64,000 bases of DNA from Pyricularia pennisetigena. Lineage: Eukaryota > Ascomycota > Sordariomycetes > Magnaporthales > Pyriculariaceae. This document shows, in pieces, positions 36,632 to 48,671 of this stretch. The position numbers and the translations under genes are program-made. Under the pieces are notes generated by a model. That model was not told the origin of the DNA and did no database searches. It saw only the letters and a list, made by a program, of their open reading frames with translations. Within the stretch, counting starts at the first letter, position 1. Every line of letters begins with the position of its first letter. The DNA is taken from the NCBI RefSeq assembly GCF_004337985.1, contig NC_043740.1, positions 3,215,140 through 3,279,139 on the forward strand, written 5' to 3'.

Positions 36632-38522
36632 GTCTTTTATACGTAGATCTTGAGATTGCTGATTGGCAAAAGGCTCACGTAACAGGCAATGCAGTGCACA
36701 TGAGTGTGTGAGAGGGTATGGTATTGCCAACCGAGGAAGGGATGTTTGGCAAGGCGGTGATACTGAGAATAAATGTGGAGCGGAGAGTTTGGAGTGGCTA
36801 GCGGACGTCCAGGGGCACCTTTAAGCTCACAAGAACATAGCAGAGCGTTCTCAACCGGCAAGGTCCCGGAGGGGGAAACTATGCAGAGCAGAAGATGAGG
36901 CTCTGCTGCCGAAACAGGAGTATTTCATTAGCCAAGTTGTAGTAGGGGCCAGGGCAGAGCAGAATGTGGGGCGCAAGCATATTGAAGCAAGACGCGCGAC
37001 AGATTAAAGATGGCTATCATCCAGTCGAGATTCAACCTCAGTGCAGCGGCTAAGTGCCAACCCATTCGCTGAAGGGTGTCAACGAGATAACAAGGGTGGG
37101 CTGAATTCCCAGAGCAGTGGACTATGAAGCCAATATGTTTCTGTATTCGGCAAAGAGCTGAGCATGAAACTGCATGCAGTTGGTGGTGGTGTCCATCGGC
37201 GCGTTGACGTGGTCAAAGAAACGACCATACTTGGTAATAGACTTCAGGCGGCTCTCCAATTCCGGACGGGACCGACTTAGACGGTTGGTCCGAAAGATTG
37301 GGGGCCTATTTAGATCCGGGTGTGGAGGAACGGAACGGCGGTAACGATTAGAAAATTATTACGCGGGAGTGGTCCAGGAGAGTCAGCAGGCCATAATTTG
37401 CGAGTTTGTGTGGGTGGGACGGCTGGCAGACGGTGGTGTAGACACACACACTCTCTCTCTCTCTCTCATAAAAGCTATCTCGATCACAACCAACAACCTA
37501 CCTTGTGGAGGGTGGATGGAATAGGAGACTGGCCCGAAACCTGCAATCAGTCAGGAATTAGATGATGACCTGTGTTACAGTCCCAATGAATCCTCTCCTC
37601 GGAGCAAACAATCCCAGCCGTTGCAACCATCATCACGGCGCACCAATCTCCTTGCTTCTATGAAGCAGGGTCATGTTCGGTGATGTGGCGTACCATGCTC
37701 GGGACAGGCTGTCGAGATGGCGGTAGATGCTCATCGCAGCGAAAAGACAAAACTTGACCTGTTGCGGCTGTAGATAGATATGGATTGTTGAATAACAGAG
37801 ATGATTGTACGAAGTAATTGATAGGTAGCTTTCGACCCAAGTTGCTTTTGTGGTGACGAGATCTCAACAGCTAGTCTACGGTAGCCATTCAAGTTCAGGC
37901 AAGGCAGGGTTGGACAGGCTGCTAAAGTGTCCGCTAAAGTGCACCCCTGTCACCATCATAAATCACAACCGGTCCAGTCCATCAAGCAAGATCGGCCCAC
38001 AATCATCCGCCAGACAGAACCCACTTCCTTCCCGCGCCCCACTGCCTTTCTCCTCCTGGGCTACCATTACGAGGCAGGTCTCCCATGTTCTCCTTCCATG
38101 TCCTCCTGGTTGGCATGTGGCACTGGTCGGTCGTTCTTTCACTGTAACTTCTCATGATTACACAGATACATACATATGGAGTAGGCAGGACGAATGTTAT
38201 TTTCATATCATCTTTCGGCCAATCGAGTCGTCACTTTAAACGCTGCACTTGCACTGGTCGTTTGTCTCTGAGCTCGCCCAGTCGGCTGGTTGGTCGGTTG
38301 TTGGTTATACCACATCCGCCTTTAATTCGTCTCGACGGGGTCTTGTGTCATTGCGTTTTTTTTTTTTTTGTTTTTTTTTTTTTTGGAAATTTTCGAAATC
38401 ACCCAAGCGCCCGATCCATGCTGCTGTTTGCTTAAAAACGGGCTTCTGGAAGACGCCGCCCTCATTCATCACCTTCAATTCCCACTCGACTTGACGTCCA
38501 TTAGTAGTTCGTGGGCGACGCC
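36632..38522. other. Divergent spacer between the DUF6590 and coiled-coil genes
   Basis: 1.9 kb, promoters for both neighbours. Contains a CA/CT microsatellite at about 37442-37467 and two T runs at 38357-38384. No coding or RNA gene is supported. Confidence 0.6.
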
Positions 38523-40646
38523 ATGGCGGCTCGCAAGAATATCAAGCGAGAAACCATGCTGAACTTCACCGCTACCCACAACATTCAAGATAATCCCGAG
38601 GATAGTTTCACTCTTGGGTTACGCCGGGGGTTTGATCCCACAACTGTTGCTGCTCGAATATTTCACTTCGTCAAACCGCTCTCAAATCCTTCCGGGTCAT
38701 CAATATCATCGTCGTCGTCGTCATCACCATCATTGTCTTCTGATGAAAACACAAACGCAGAGGCGGTGCAAGAAACCAAAAATGGGTCGGGACATGCTCA
38801 TAAGAGTCCCCGAGACGGCCCTGCTTCAAGTTCAACTTCCGACAAGTCCGCTCCCCTTAGTGACCCTTCCCCAGATTCGAAATCCCTTTTGGGGGATGGT
38901 CACGAGAATGACGAGCAAGTCGGAGACCAACAGGAACAGGATGCTGTTGCCAAGAAGTTATGGGAGAAGCTTGCTGCTCGCCGCAAAACTAGATCTAAGC
39001 TGAGAAAGAAAAAGGAGGTTCTTCGACAGAGCCTCAAGACCTCAGAACTCCAAGTCACACAGGCAGATAACCTCTTCCTGAACCAGGTCCGGAGGGTACT
39101 TTTTCAAGATTCGACAGTATCGAATGCGGAAGAATCATCCGAAACCAAGAAGGATCTTCTTACCCTTTTTAATAATATTCAGGAGGAGCGCTCAAAACAC
39201 TCTATGCTCCAGAGCGACCTCGAGGAACTGGAGGGAGATTTAAGTCGTGAAGAAGTTGGCCTGGAGCGGGCAGAAGAGGATTTTTTACAGCAAGTGTACA
39301 GGAGTCAGCTCGAGGCCGCAGGAGGATTGGCGAGGCCCACCGTCGGGAAAATTCTGCCGAAGAAGGAGACACAGCAGGATTTGCCCTCCAGTGCCTCACT
39401 CAGGGGCATCAGGGCCGACCTTGCTCAGGATTACCATCCTTTATACTCTAGACTCCTGAAAGCCGCAGCCAGAAAGAAGGTGGAAGAAGAAGAGCTAGAG
39501 AATCTCATATTGGAGCGAAACTACATCGTCCGGCTGGTCACAGTCAAGCATCTCGCCGCATTGGCGCGGGAACGCCAAGAACAAGTGGACGATGACACGG
39601 TGTTCGAGATCCGCCCCGAAGACACTGCGGTTTTTGAAAAGCAGCTAAGGGACCCAACAAATATTGACATATTGGCCCGTAAATACAATGTTGAGGAAGA
39701 AGATGTGGACTTTCTCAAGGGTTTCGAGCAACGGGAAAAGGAATTTGACCAGATTGTGGCAGGTATCGTGGCCGAGATTTGTCACTTGAAATCGTTGTGC
39801 ATCGAGCGAGGCGCGATGCCAAGGTACCCCGAACCGAGCTATGAATACGACATAAACATTGCTTTGGGCTTGCCCACGGAGCAGGTCGAAGAAGAAATGG
39901 CCGATCCCATTTTTAATGGCCGAGCTTTTGTTCCCATCGTTCGACCAGGTTTTATACCCAAGCCTCCGCCCAAGTGGCCAAATGACCCTCTCAGCCTCAG
40001 GAACCCGAGATTTTTTGTCCTTCTTTCGGATCCGAAGCATGTTTTGGAAGAGAAACCCGCTCAAAGGGCATTGAAAGATGCCGTACAGATGGTGAAAAGA
40101 CAGGTACCAGCAAATGCTGTTCAAGATGACACAGCTGTGCGAAAGAACCGCGAGGTGCAGCGATACGTGAAGGAGATCAACATCGAGAATCTAATCCTCA
40201 ACGCGGACCCTTCCAAAAAGGCCGATTTTATTAATCGCTGGCTGATGCACAAGCTGCGCACCAGCACTCTCGAGATGCTCGTGCTCCTGATGGTGTCCAT
40301 GACGACCCTCAGTTTGAGCAGGATCGCAAACTGGGCAGCCTGGCAATACGACATCGCAAGATTCTGGACCAGAGACGATGCTTTCAACATTCCCGAGGAG
40401 GTCTTCGATGGGCCCCGCACGTCGACGCTTCGGTCGCAAGATGATGAGGGTGACAGTGCTCCTAGAGCTGCCGCAGACGCCAGCGCCGATGTATCAGCTG
40501 AGTTCATTCGTGACATTGCTGTTTTGAGTAGACGAAACTCTGTCATTGAACCACCATCGTCTATGCAGAGCGACTTGGGCCAAAGATGGAGACCACATGT
40601 CGACAGCCAAACAGCCGCTCGTGTCCCGAGCCATCGTTCTGTCTAG
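38523..40646 (+). CDS. Hypothetical coiled-coil protein
   Basis: Intronless, 707 residues, no domain I can name. The N-terminus (MAARKNIKRETMLNFTAT) leads to a Ser-rich disordered segment (about 55-135) with a polyserine run. Two long charged coiled-coil stretches follow (about 140-180 and 200-270), then a mainly helical middle rich in Glu, Arg and Leu (300-420). A Pro-rich stretch (PKPPPKWPNDPLSLRNPRF) lies near 480-500. Near the C-terminus is RWLMHKLRTSTLEMLVLLM followed by WAAWQYDIARFWTRDDA. A similar ending occurs, as far as I recall, in other fungal hypothetical proteins. The hydrophobic run in it could be one membrane segment but is interrupted by polar residues. The ATG has a good context (GCCATGG). 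Codon use and length make it a real gene; function is open. Confidence 0.85.
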   Translation: MAARKNIKRETMLNFTATHNIQDNPEDSFTLGLRRGFDPTTVAARIFHFVKPLSNPSGSSISSSSSSSPSLSSDENTNAEAVQETKNGSGHAHKSPRDGPASSSTSDKSAPLSDPSPDSKSLLGDGHENDEQVGDQQEQDAVAKKLWEKLAARRKTRSKLRKKKEVLRQSLKTSELQVTQADNLFLNQVRRVLFQDSTVSNAEESSETKKDLLTLFNNIQEERSKHSMLQSDLEELEGDLSREEVGLERAEEDFLQQVYRSQLEAAGGLARPTVGKILPKKETQQDLPSSASLRGIRADLAQDYHPLYSRLLKAAARKKVEEEELENLILERNYIVRLVTVKHLAALARERQEQVDDDTVFEIRPEDTAVFEKQLRDPTNIDILARKYNVEEEDVDFLKGFEQREKEFDQIVAGIVAEICHLKSLCIERGAMPRYPEPSYEYDINIALGLPTEQVEEEMADPIFNGRAFVPIVRPGFIPKPPPKWPNDPLSLRNPRFFVLLSDPKHVLEEKPAQRALKDAVQMVKRQVPANAVQDDTAVRKNREVQRYVKEINIENLILNADPSKKADFINRWLMHKLRTSTLEMLVLLMVSMTTLSLSRIANWAAWQYDIARFWTRDDAFNIPEEVFDGPRTSTLRSQDDEGDSAPRAAADASADVSAEFIRDIAVLSRRNSVIEPPSSMQSDLGQRWRPHVDSQTAARVPSHRSV

Positions 40647-43600
40647 TGTGCATGTTATTGCAATCTGACTACTTATGGGCATCTGTCTGGCTCTCGCAGC
40701 GCATCGGCACTGGCCGTTCTCCTTCGCCCATTCTTGAATTTCGAATTTCTAAGTTGCCGTGTTGGGCTTCAACCTTACTACTCTTCTCTTGCTTCTGCCT
40801 ATCATTCCATCTTGTCTACCCCTTTTCTATCTTGTTTATTCTATTTGTTTTTTTTTTGTCACTTGAGTAGTCAACATATCTATAGCGTGTTTAGTAGAAT
40901 TGTGGCATGGCGCAACGTTAGATACCCATACAGCAGGATTGAAAAGTTGGGATTAGATTCTGGGAAAACGGCAAGCTAGAGGGTTACTTCTCCGGGGTAT
41001 ATTGAAATGGAAGCGTGTACAGCACAACTAGAGGGATACCAAAGGTGTTGCAGGCTATATTTACCGAAGTCACTGGCATTAGTCATTGACGGGAGCTTTC
41101 GTCTTTTGGCTGTGCTTTTTAGTGCAACAAAAGGACATCAGTTTATTCAGGCGTGAGGCTATTCTTCCCGATTTGCCGAGCACCCAAAAACTGGTCAAGA
41201 CATGAAGCCCGACCGGTCATATAGGTCTGGCTAAAGTGCGGCCAATGGAGAGGTGCAGGATGCACTGCTCCATGTGACATCCAACTCAGTAAGTCGTGTC
41301 ACCGCACCAAGTCTTGTTGGGCACACCACCCAACAAGGTCGTGGAGCGACTTCATTTGGCAGCGCCTCACCGGTCGTCTCCGGTCTGTAGGTCCAGGGAT
41401 ACCGCTCCAAGACGTGCTTGCCATTGGATACGTCTGCCAACAGTGCTGACGTTGCGGCGTATTGCTAACTGCTCCCTTGCTGCTAGATGAATGGAAGGCT
41501 GCAGACTCAACCTTGATGGAGCTTGGATCGATGCAGTCGCGTTTGCCATCTCTAGAATGATATCGCATCTAGGAGGGGAAAAAAAGTCTTGATAGAATGG
41601 CAAAAACAATGCACCATTTGCGCTTGACTTCAACGCTCGGGGCGGGCCGAGACGGTTTTTCCAACCCTAAGATGTTGGTGCTGCCCGAACCCAGCCTCTT
41701 GTCAGTTCTCAGATGAGATAGTTTTTTTTTTTTTTTTTTNNNNGGGGGGAGCTGAGTTCCGTAAGACGGGGCGACGCGCGGAATACTCGGGCGAGCGGGA
41801 GAGAATTTTGTTCCAGCACATTGCGGGTGTGGATGGGATTAAGCGGTTTTGGTTGCCTTGGATCGCCCCTGCTTACTATGAAGGGAAGTATACGCATGCA
41901 TATTCTGGGGGCACGGAGCCGCAGCCTTTTCATAACAAGCATAATCGCTTCGTACAATGCGGCTCAACCATCTGTAAGTAATATAAGGGAAGTTGATAGA
42001 AGGGTTACTAAAAATAAAAGTATGGAATAGCAAGAACTGAATGAGTTAAGTGAAGAAAATAACACTGTTCATCCTGTTCTCCATACAAATAGGTTGTAGT
42101 ATTGTTATTATGATCGCTGCTGGTTCGTGGGAATGTATTGTATTGTAAGAGGCTTTTCTTAGTGCGTCAATGCGCCCTAGTCAGCCCAAACCGACGAGCT
42201 CTCAAACGGTTTTCTCCCGAAGTTCTTTGTTTCTGCGACTCGAGCCGTTTGGAGATTGAGATTCATTCACACTTGTTGGTCGGGGGGAAAAAAAGAAAGG
42301 GGGTGCGCCAGGAACAGAAATTTTGCCAAGTGGAATTAAGCAACAGGGTAAATTTACGCTTGTCACGCTAGACCAGTATGTCGGATGGAAATCTTGGCAG
42401 CCCAGGTTTGGGGGTGGGTTAAGGGCAATTAGCCGATGTGGGTAATGGCATCACGACGGCACAAAACAATTTTATGTCACGATTTGAGATGGCAGTACAT
42501 ATACTTTGCACTTTTGGCAACATTCTGAAGAGAAAGCAGTGCCTGCCAGTGTCTCGGGTAACCTTCCTCAACGGGAAGACACGCGGTGGTAATATATCCC
42601 AAGCCCTCAGCGCGTCACTCAATGAAACGTGAATGGCAGCTTTCCATGTGGCATTCAAACAAGTGCGAGAGTGGGTACAGGAAGCCCTATCGGGCAGACT
42701 GCGGATTCTTTCTTTTTTTTTTTCTTTCTCGCGGAATTATGAGCAAGGCTTGTCCTGGTGATATCGTCAGATGCGTAAGACGGATCTGCTGGTTTGCGAT
42801 GGTGGATCATGTCCGAGACAGCCCCGAAGAGCGATGAGATTGATATGCTGGGGATACCTGATGGAAAACATGTAAATATAGGGGAAGAGGAATACATTGG
42901 TCCTTTTTTTTAAAAAAAAAAAAAAAAATCCAATTGATCACTGTATATGTGCCATAATAACTGGCTTATAACCAACATGTCTGGTCAGCAGTGAATCATA
43001 TTTATCACGGTTGGCTAAGAGAAGAAGCGATCCACCAAAGAGACGGAAGGTTTTCCTCTCAAAAGGGGGCTGTGACACAAATCGTCCGGGCCGGTTCCCC
43101 ACTGACGGAACCCGTCGTCCAAGGTCTCTCCTTCCGCAGATGGAAATCCAGCCCGGGGAATTCTCCAATCAGCGACACCGCACGTGACGGTTACGTGATC
43201 GGTCAAACTCCACTCCACCCTTTTGGTTTGCTTTGTTTCACCCTGGATCGAGAAAGGTCCGCCAAGTGGATCACCCTTTCCCAATTTCCCCCCGAACGAA
43301 GCAGATCACAAAACTTCCATGGTCCCTTTTTTGTTTTGCACCATTGTAACTGTTGGGAGGGAAATCATCATGAACCGGGGCCCAGAACACACTACTGCGC
43401 CGTGGAACCCGGGAAGCGAAATAAGCGGGCAAGCGAGTAGACAAAACGCATCAACTGCTACCCTACAACACTACAGTGTTATACATTAGCCCAATTTGTC
43501 TATGCCAGATCACCTCTCCGTTGCTGTGCAGACGAAACTGAGAAAACAGCCCCGGGCATACTTTCACGTTGCTGGACAAGCTTCAGTCAATGGGAACTTG

Positions 43601-44721
43601 TGCCAATGGTCAACCCCAGGATGTACCCATGAACAATGAATGGGTAGATAATACGATACCAGTCTATTGGGTTCCTTTTTGATCTTTCTTCTCCCTCTTT
43701 CTCTCTTTTCTGTTCGCCTGACCGACCCGCTGCCATGTCAAAACCACGTTGGCAGCAGATCGTGGGTCCGGCGAAACAACATCACAAAAAAAAAAGATGC
43801 CTACTATACATTAATATGTACTGTACAGTAACCACGCAGGCACACGACAACTCATGACAGCAAGGAATAATAGCGCCGAAAGGGATGTGGGCAATCCGGC
43901 GGCACGCAAAACGGACTGTATAGAGAACGAGATACCCAATGTTGAAGAGGCTACCCGCTGTCAAGTACCCCCGCACCCGTGCCGGGATCTTGCAACAGCG
44001 TGATATTCATCCTTGCTCCAGACCCTAGTCTAGGGGCTCTGCGGCCGCCTTATTGTCCACCTTTGGATACCATACCTTGCATGCCTCCTTGGCTCGTCTC
44101 CAGATTTCTTTGGCATCCGTGTTTCTCATGCAAATCCCGACTATCGTTTGTGTTCTTTTCTTAGTTTTTGCATTTTTTCCCCCTCTTCGTTTCCTCTCTC
44201 CTTCATCTCCAGCATTGCCTACCTAGATGGTGTTGAGCTTTGGGGTGCCGTTTGTTTGTTTTTCCTTTCATTTTTATTTTCTTATTCCTTCCCATTCTCT
44301 TTATTTCCTCAGCCGGCAAACGTACATTGGCTGTAACTTGAGCTTTTGACTCTCTTTTTCTTTTCTTTCTTTTTCTTCGTCATATTTCAACTCACAGCTA
44401 TCATATCATTACATGCGCGTATCTGCCCGGGTGGTGATCGTTGCTTATTACACTAATACTCTGACATTGACTGCATATTAATCCCCCTGTCATCACTTGA
44501 TCGAACGACAAAACCCCGTGCGCGCTGTTGGACGGCCAGTACAATACATCAGTTATAATCAACTCAACCTATTCAAAGGTTATCTCTAGGGTCTTGGCAA
44601 CACATGTTTACTTGAAATCCGAAGGTGGCTGCTTGACGAGAGCAGCGCTGCTGTTGAGAGCGACGAGGCTCACCCCGATCAAAGGAGACTATCTATCCCG
44701 GTGGCTTGACACGACTTAGAT
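40647..44721. other. Intergenic region with assembly gap
   Basis: 4.1 kb. A T18 run ends in a gap of 4 N (41740-41743). Facing T and A runs occur at about 42906-42928. The final 1 kb before the P450 is strongly pyrimidine-rich on the plus strand. The longest open frames (up to 149 codons) contain no recognisable segment. Confidence 0.55.
41722..41743. repeat. T18 homopolymer with assembly gap
   Basis: Eighteen T (41722-41739) followed by four N (41740-41743) and then a G run. Again the gap follows a homopolymer, so missing sequence may be short, but its length is not known. Confidence 0.85.
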
Positions 44722-46687
44722 ATGCAGATGGCGAACCACTCCTCCGCCATCTTTGGAAGATATAGTTTCTTCTCAAAGATGGACGCAGCTCTGGAAGCCC
44801 CCACCAGTGATCAAATCAGCACACAATTTCACCATCTCAGCTACTATATCGCATTGGCATGCATATTATTAGGCGCATACTTTTTCAAACTGCAGCAAAA
44901 CGCCAGGAGGAGTCATGTCGATGCGCCTTATTACAAGGCCTCGCTATGGAAATGGATGTTTGACGCCGAGGCCCAGATCATTGGAAGCTACAACAAGGTT
45001 AGTTACTTCGATATGGTTGGTCCTTACGTGAGCAGTCATACGCATTAGATAAGGGTTTCTCGATGAGTTGACAGCGATATGGTACTTGCTGTCTTGTTTT
45101 TGCGACTAACCGTGGCTTTTGTGTTGGCAGTTTCACGGCAGAGTCTACCTGATCAGAGCAACAGAAGGCATGCAGCTGGTACTACCACCGGCGTTTGTGG
45201 CAGAGCTGAAAAGCCTGCCTGAAGAGACGCTGAGCGCAACCGCGGCCATGTGTGAGGTACGAATACTATATCCCTAGATGAGACTGGATAAGGATACAAT
45301 CCCTCGTGGATAATCGTCAACATAGGCATCGTCACTAACGGATCTGCGCAGGCAATGTTGAGCGAATATACCCACTTTCATTTCGCCAACAATGGCGACC
45401 TGTTGGCGGCTTTGGTGAAAACCAAGCTTGCCCAGAACGCAACCCACACCACTATCGTGCCGCGATTGAAAGAGGAGATCGACGTCTTGGTGGCTGAAGA
45501 GTTTCCCGAGTGTCGCGATTGGACAACCTTGAAGATACAGCCCTTTACGCTCCGTGCAGTGACTCGCATGGCCGGGCGCATCTTTGTGGGACCAGAAATC
45601 AACCGTCTTGAGGACTGGGTCGAGACCAACATCAACTTTGTCGTGCACGTGTTCATGTCTGTGGCCAAGCTGCAGTTCATGCCGCAGTTTCTGCGCCCGA
45701 TAGGACAGTACCTCGTTCCCGATGTGCGACGCACGGCTGCCGATCTTGACAAGGCCGGCAGCTTGTTGAAACCTATCATCGACCAGCGAATGCGAGACAA
45801 GGAGAACTTCCCCGGCTATGAGGCGCCCGCAGACATGATTTCTTGGCTGCTCGAGTCCCTCTCCGATAACGACCGGACCGACATTGCTGTCCATGCCCAA
45901 CTGCAGCTCATGCTTGCCATGGCCAGCGGCCACGGGACTAACAACATAATCGTCGACTGCATCTTCGACCTTGCCGAGAACCAGGATCTGCAGGACGAAC
46001 TGCGGGCCGAGGTGGAGGCTGCGTACGCTACGGGGGCGCCAGGGAGTGACTGGACCAAGGAGAAGCTTTTGATGTTGAAAAAGATGGATAGTCTCATGAA
46101 GGAGGTGCAGCGGCTGCGAGGCAATCTCAGTAAGCTGCTCTTTCTGACCACGAAAATGCACACAAGACAATATAGGAAAGAAGAAAAAAATGCTGACCAC
46201 TTGACAACCAACAGTCGGCTTCCACCGCAAAGTCCTGAAGCCTATATCTCTATCCGACGGCACCTACCTGCCACCGGGGACGAAGCTGCTCGTCCCACAG
46301 GCGGGCATCTCACGCGACGAGGCATTTTACCAGTCCCCCGACACGTTTGACCCGATGCGCTTCTACAAGCTCCGCCAGCGGCAACAAGAGCAAGACAGCA
46401 TCCGGGACGGCGGCAGCGGTTCCGGCGACGAGGATTCAGCCAGGCACCACCAGTTCACGGCCATCGGCGACACAAACGTCAACTTTGGCGGCGGCAGGCA
46501 CGCCTGCCCCGGTCGGTTCTTTGCCTGCACCGAGATCAAGCTGCTGCTGGCCTATTTTTTGAGAAACTACGAGTTCCGCCTCAAGCCGGGCGAGGGGAGG
46601 CCCAAACCCTTCACCATGATGATGTCCAAAGTCCCGAACCCAAATGGCGAGGTGCAGTTCCGGAGGAGGGAGTGCGCCGACTATTGA
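44722..46687 (+). CDS. Cytochrome P450 monooxygenase
   Basis: Haem-thiolate monooxygenase anchored in the ER membrane. Exons 44722-44997, 45131-45256, 45352-46129 and 46215-46687 give 550 residues. An N-terminal hydrophobic segment (IALACILLGAYFF, about 43-55) is the membrane anchor. The haem-binding loop is FGGGRHACPGRFFA with ligand C491; the K-helix ExxR is present as EVQR. The I-helix is unusual: MASGHGTNN instead of AGxxTT, without the acidic residue. The layout FHGRVYLI and DPMRFYKLR resembles fungal P450s of the ent-kaurene oxidase/CYP503-like group, but this is not a substrate prediction. Upstream ATGs leave the start uncertain: 44722, 44728 or 44779 (MDAALEAPT) are all possible. No terpene, polyketide or peptide synthase gene lies next to it. 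Confidence 0.9.
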
Positions 46688-47106
46688 GGCGTGATCTTTT
46701 TTTTTTTCTTTTTTCTTTTTTTCTTTGGCTGTGTATAGTTTTAGAGGTCCAATAAAACACGGGATTCTTCACACTGGGCAGCGAAAAAAAAAAAAGAAAG
46801 AAAGAAAGAAAAGAAAAGAAAATCTGCACATGAATTCGTGATTTGTCGTTGTGCTGTTGGACTGGCGGTCCTGATAGTCAGCGGTTGCAAGTGGCAGTGC
46901 CTGCATTCTTGGTACTGGCCGAGCGAGCGAGCAGGTAATTACAGTTCAAGGCTTGATTCTTGGGTCATTGGTCATTGTAAGCATACAATTAAGGACAATC
47001 GCCACAATATCAAAAGGACATCCGATATTATTAACAACTTCTATTATTTAGGTATATTATATATAAGCTCTTGTCTTGTCGTCTCAACGTCTTGAATGGC
47101 ACAAGT
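46688..47106. other. Convergent 3' region between P450 and phosphatase
   Basis: 419 bp with a T-rich stretch (about 46698-46725) and an AAAG/AAAAG-rich stretch (about 46783-46822). No gene. Confidence 0.6.
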
Positions 47107-48528
47107 TTATTCCTGTGGGAATGCAATATAGCGCTTTCCAACAAAACTGCCGTCCCCGGCCTTTCCGTCGGTGTAGAGCGTCATCGTATCCGTCGAGTTC
47201 TTGTAAGACACGCCGCACTTCTCCGAGAAACCCTTGAACCGATCGGCCCTCTCCTTGACATACTGCTCAAACCCGGCCTTGGAGCAGCTCGTGCCCGGCC
47301 CGTCGTTGCAACCTGGAATCAGTTGGGGCGAGCTGTTGACCAGGACGCGATAGTACTGGCCGTTGTCGAAGCCGTAGCTGCCGGAGCACTCGAGACGCTC
47401 GAGGGCGATGTTGGTCAGGAAGGGGACGATGTGAGAGGAGCGCCAGGCGCGGTGCGGGTTTTCGGTGTCCGAGGGCATGGTGGCGTTGATGGTGGCTTCG
47501 GAACCGCCAAATTGCGAGTTGTTGAACAGGCCCATGGCGACCATGACCATGGGCGGGAGCTCACGGTGCGTGAAGCTGATGTACAGGTCCTCGGCGTCAG
47601 GGCCGCCGTCGCGCGTCATCAGGTCGGCCGTCGCCTGCAGCCAAGGCAGGCCGATGTAGCCGGCGGCGGGGAAGCCGTAGCCGACGTTGTAGTGGTATCG
47701 GATGTCCTCCGAGTACTCCCAACCTAGCCAGTCGTCCGGGCCGAAGAGGTCGAGGTCGCAAAACTTGGAGCGGCCTCGAATGATGGATTCGTAGCCACAG
47801 AGCTGCATCATACCAAACACGTCCTTGGTGGTGAAGTTGAACCCAGGAGCTGCGGCGTTGAAGCGAGCCTTGATGGGCTTGGCAAACTTCTCCTGGTACA
47901 CCTGGCTCTGCTCGCTGCCGGTGGAGCCCGAGTAGGCCGGGCAGGCCTTGTAGGGCGTTAGGCTGTTGGCACCAGACTCCTTGCCCTCGTAGATGCTGAC
48001 GACGCGGATGGTGTTATCCTCGCGCTGGAAGCCGCGTACAAGGGACTTGGCCGACTCAAAGGTGCGTTTAGCAGACGAGGTCCACACGTGCTGGGGTAGG
48101 CTGAGGTTCGGGTAGCGGAAGCTGAGGTCAACGCCGAGCCTTGAGGCCTCGAGCTTGCCCATCCTGGTCAGGAGGGATGCCTCTGCCTCGGTGACAGGCG
48201 GCTCCCAGTGAGCTAGGAAGCTGAGTGAGGGGATCCGGGCCCAGTCTACAGAGGATTGGTTCTTCCACTTGGAGATGAAGGGCTCCATGTACTCCTCATA
48301 GTCAAAGTCGTTGGCGTAGATGGCGGCATGGCGGCTGAGGTAAGCGGCACGCGTCACGGTGCAGCCCTGCGGTGCGTCTGGAGATCTCGGCGGGTCCAGC
48401 GGCTCAAAGTAGGGCGCTATGCCGGCGAGGTGGTGGAGAGGGTTGAAGGAGTACTCGGAGTCGAGGCTCGAGGCCAGAGATGGGATGGCCAAGAGAAGTA
48501 GACCGAGAAGGGTCTTGAGTGATGCCAT
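47107..48528 (-). CDS. Secreted histidine acid phosphatase (branch 2, phytase-like fold)
   Basis: Intronless on the minus strand, 473 residues. It should hydrolyse phosphomonoesters outside the cell and help phosphate acquisition. A signal peptide covers about residues 1-20. The phosphate-binding motif is RHAAIYAND (R66, phospho-accepting H67) instead of the RHGxRxP of true phytases. The proton-donor motif is THREL (H321-R-E323) instead of HD; this pair of variants is typical of one group of fungal acid phosphatases. Several N-x-S/T sites (NQSS, NLSL, NFTT, NNSQ, NATM, NSTD) suggest glycosylation, and Cys residues near positions 56 and 385-410 could form disulphides. A (AG)29 microsatellite lies about 80 bp upstream of the start. 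Substrate range is unknown; phytase activity should not be assumed. Confidence 0.9.
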   Translation of the reverse strand: MASLKTLLGLLLLAIPSLASSLDSEYSFNPLHHLAGIAPYFEPLDPPRSPDAPQGCTVTRAAYLSRHAAIYANDFDYEEYMEPFISKWKNQSSVDWARIPSLSFLAHWEPPVTEAEASLLTRMGKLEASRLGVDLSFRYPNLSLPQHVWTSSAKRTFESAKSLVRGFQREDNTIRVVSIYEGKESGANSLTPYKACPAYSGSTGSEQSQVYQEKFAKPIKARFNAAAPGFNFTTKDVFGMMQLCGYESIIRGRSKFCDLDLFGPDDWLGWEYSEDIRYHYNVGYGFPAAGYIGLPWLQATADLMTRDGGPDAEDLYISFTHRELPPMVMVAMGLFNNSQFGGSEATINATMPSDTENPHRAWRSSHIVPFLTNIALERLECSGSYGFDNGQYYRVLVNSSPQLIPGCNDGPGTSCSKAGFEQYVKERADRFKGFSEKCGVSYKNSTDTMTLYTDGKAGDGSFVGKRYIAFPQE

Positions 48529-48608
48529 GTTGGAGCAGACACTACGTAGAGTGCTGTGAAGGAAATGAGAGATTTTGAGGGCGAGCTCCTGCGTTTGACC
48601 AGTGCGAG

Positions 48609-48671
<63 letters not shown>

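Noticed and set aside
42991..43440. 149-codon open frame on the plus strand
   Set aside because: No motif, no splice context, composition not coding-like.
44722..48528. Secondary-metabolite gene cluster around the P450
   Set aside because: Neighbours are an acid phosphatase and an unrelated coiled-coil protein; no synthase, methyltransferase or regulator of such a cluster lies beside it.
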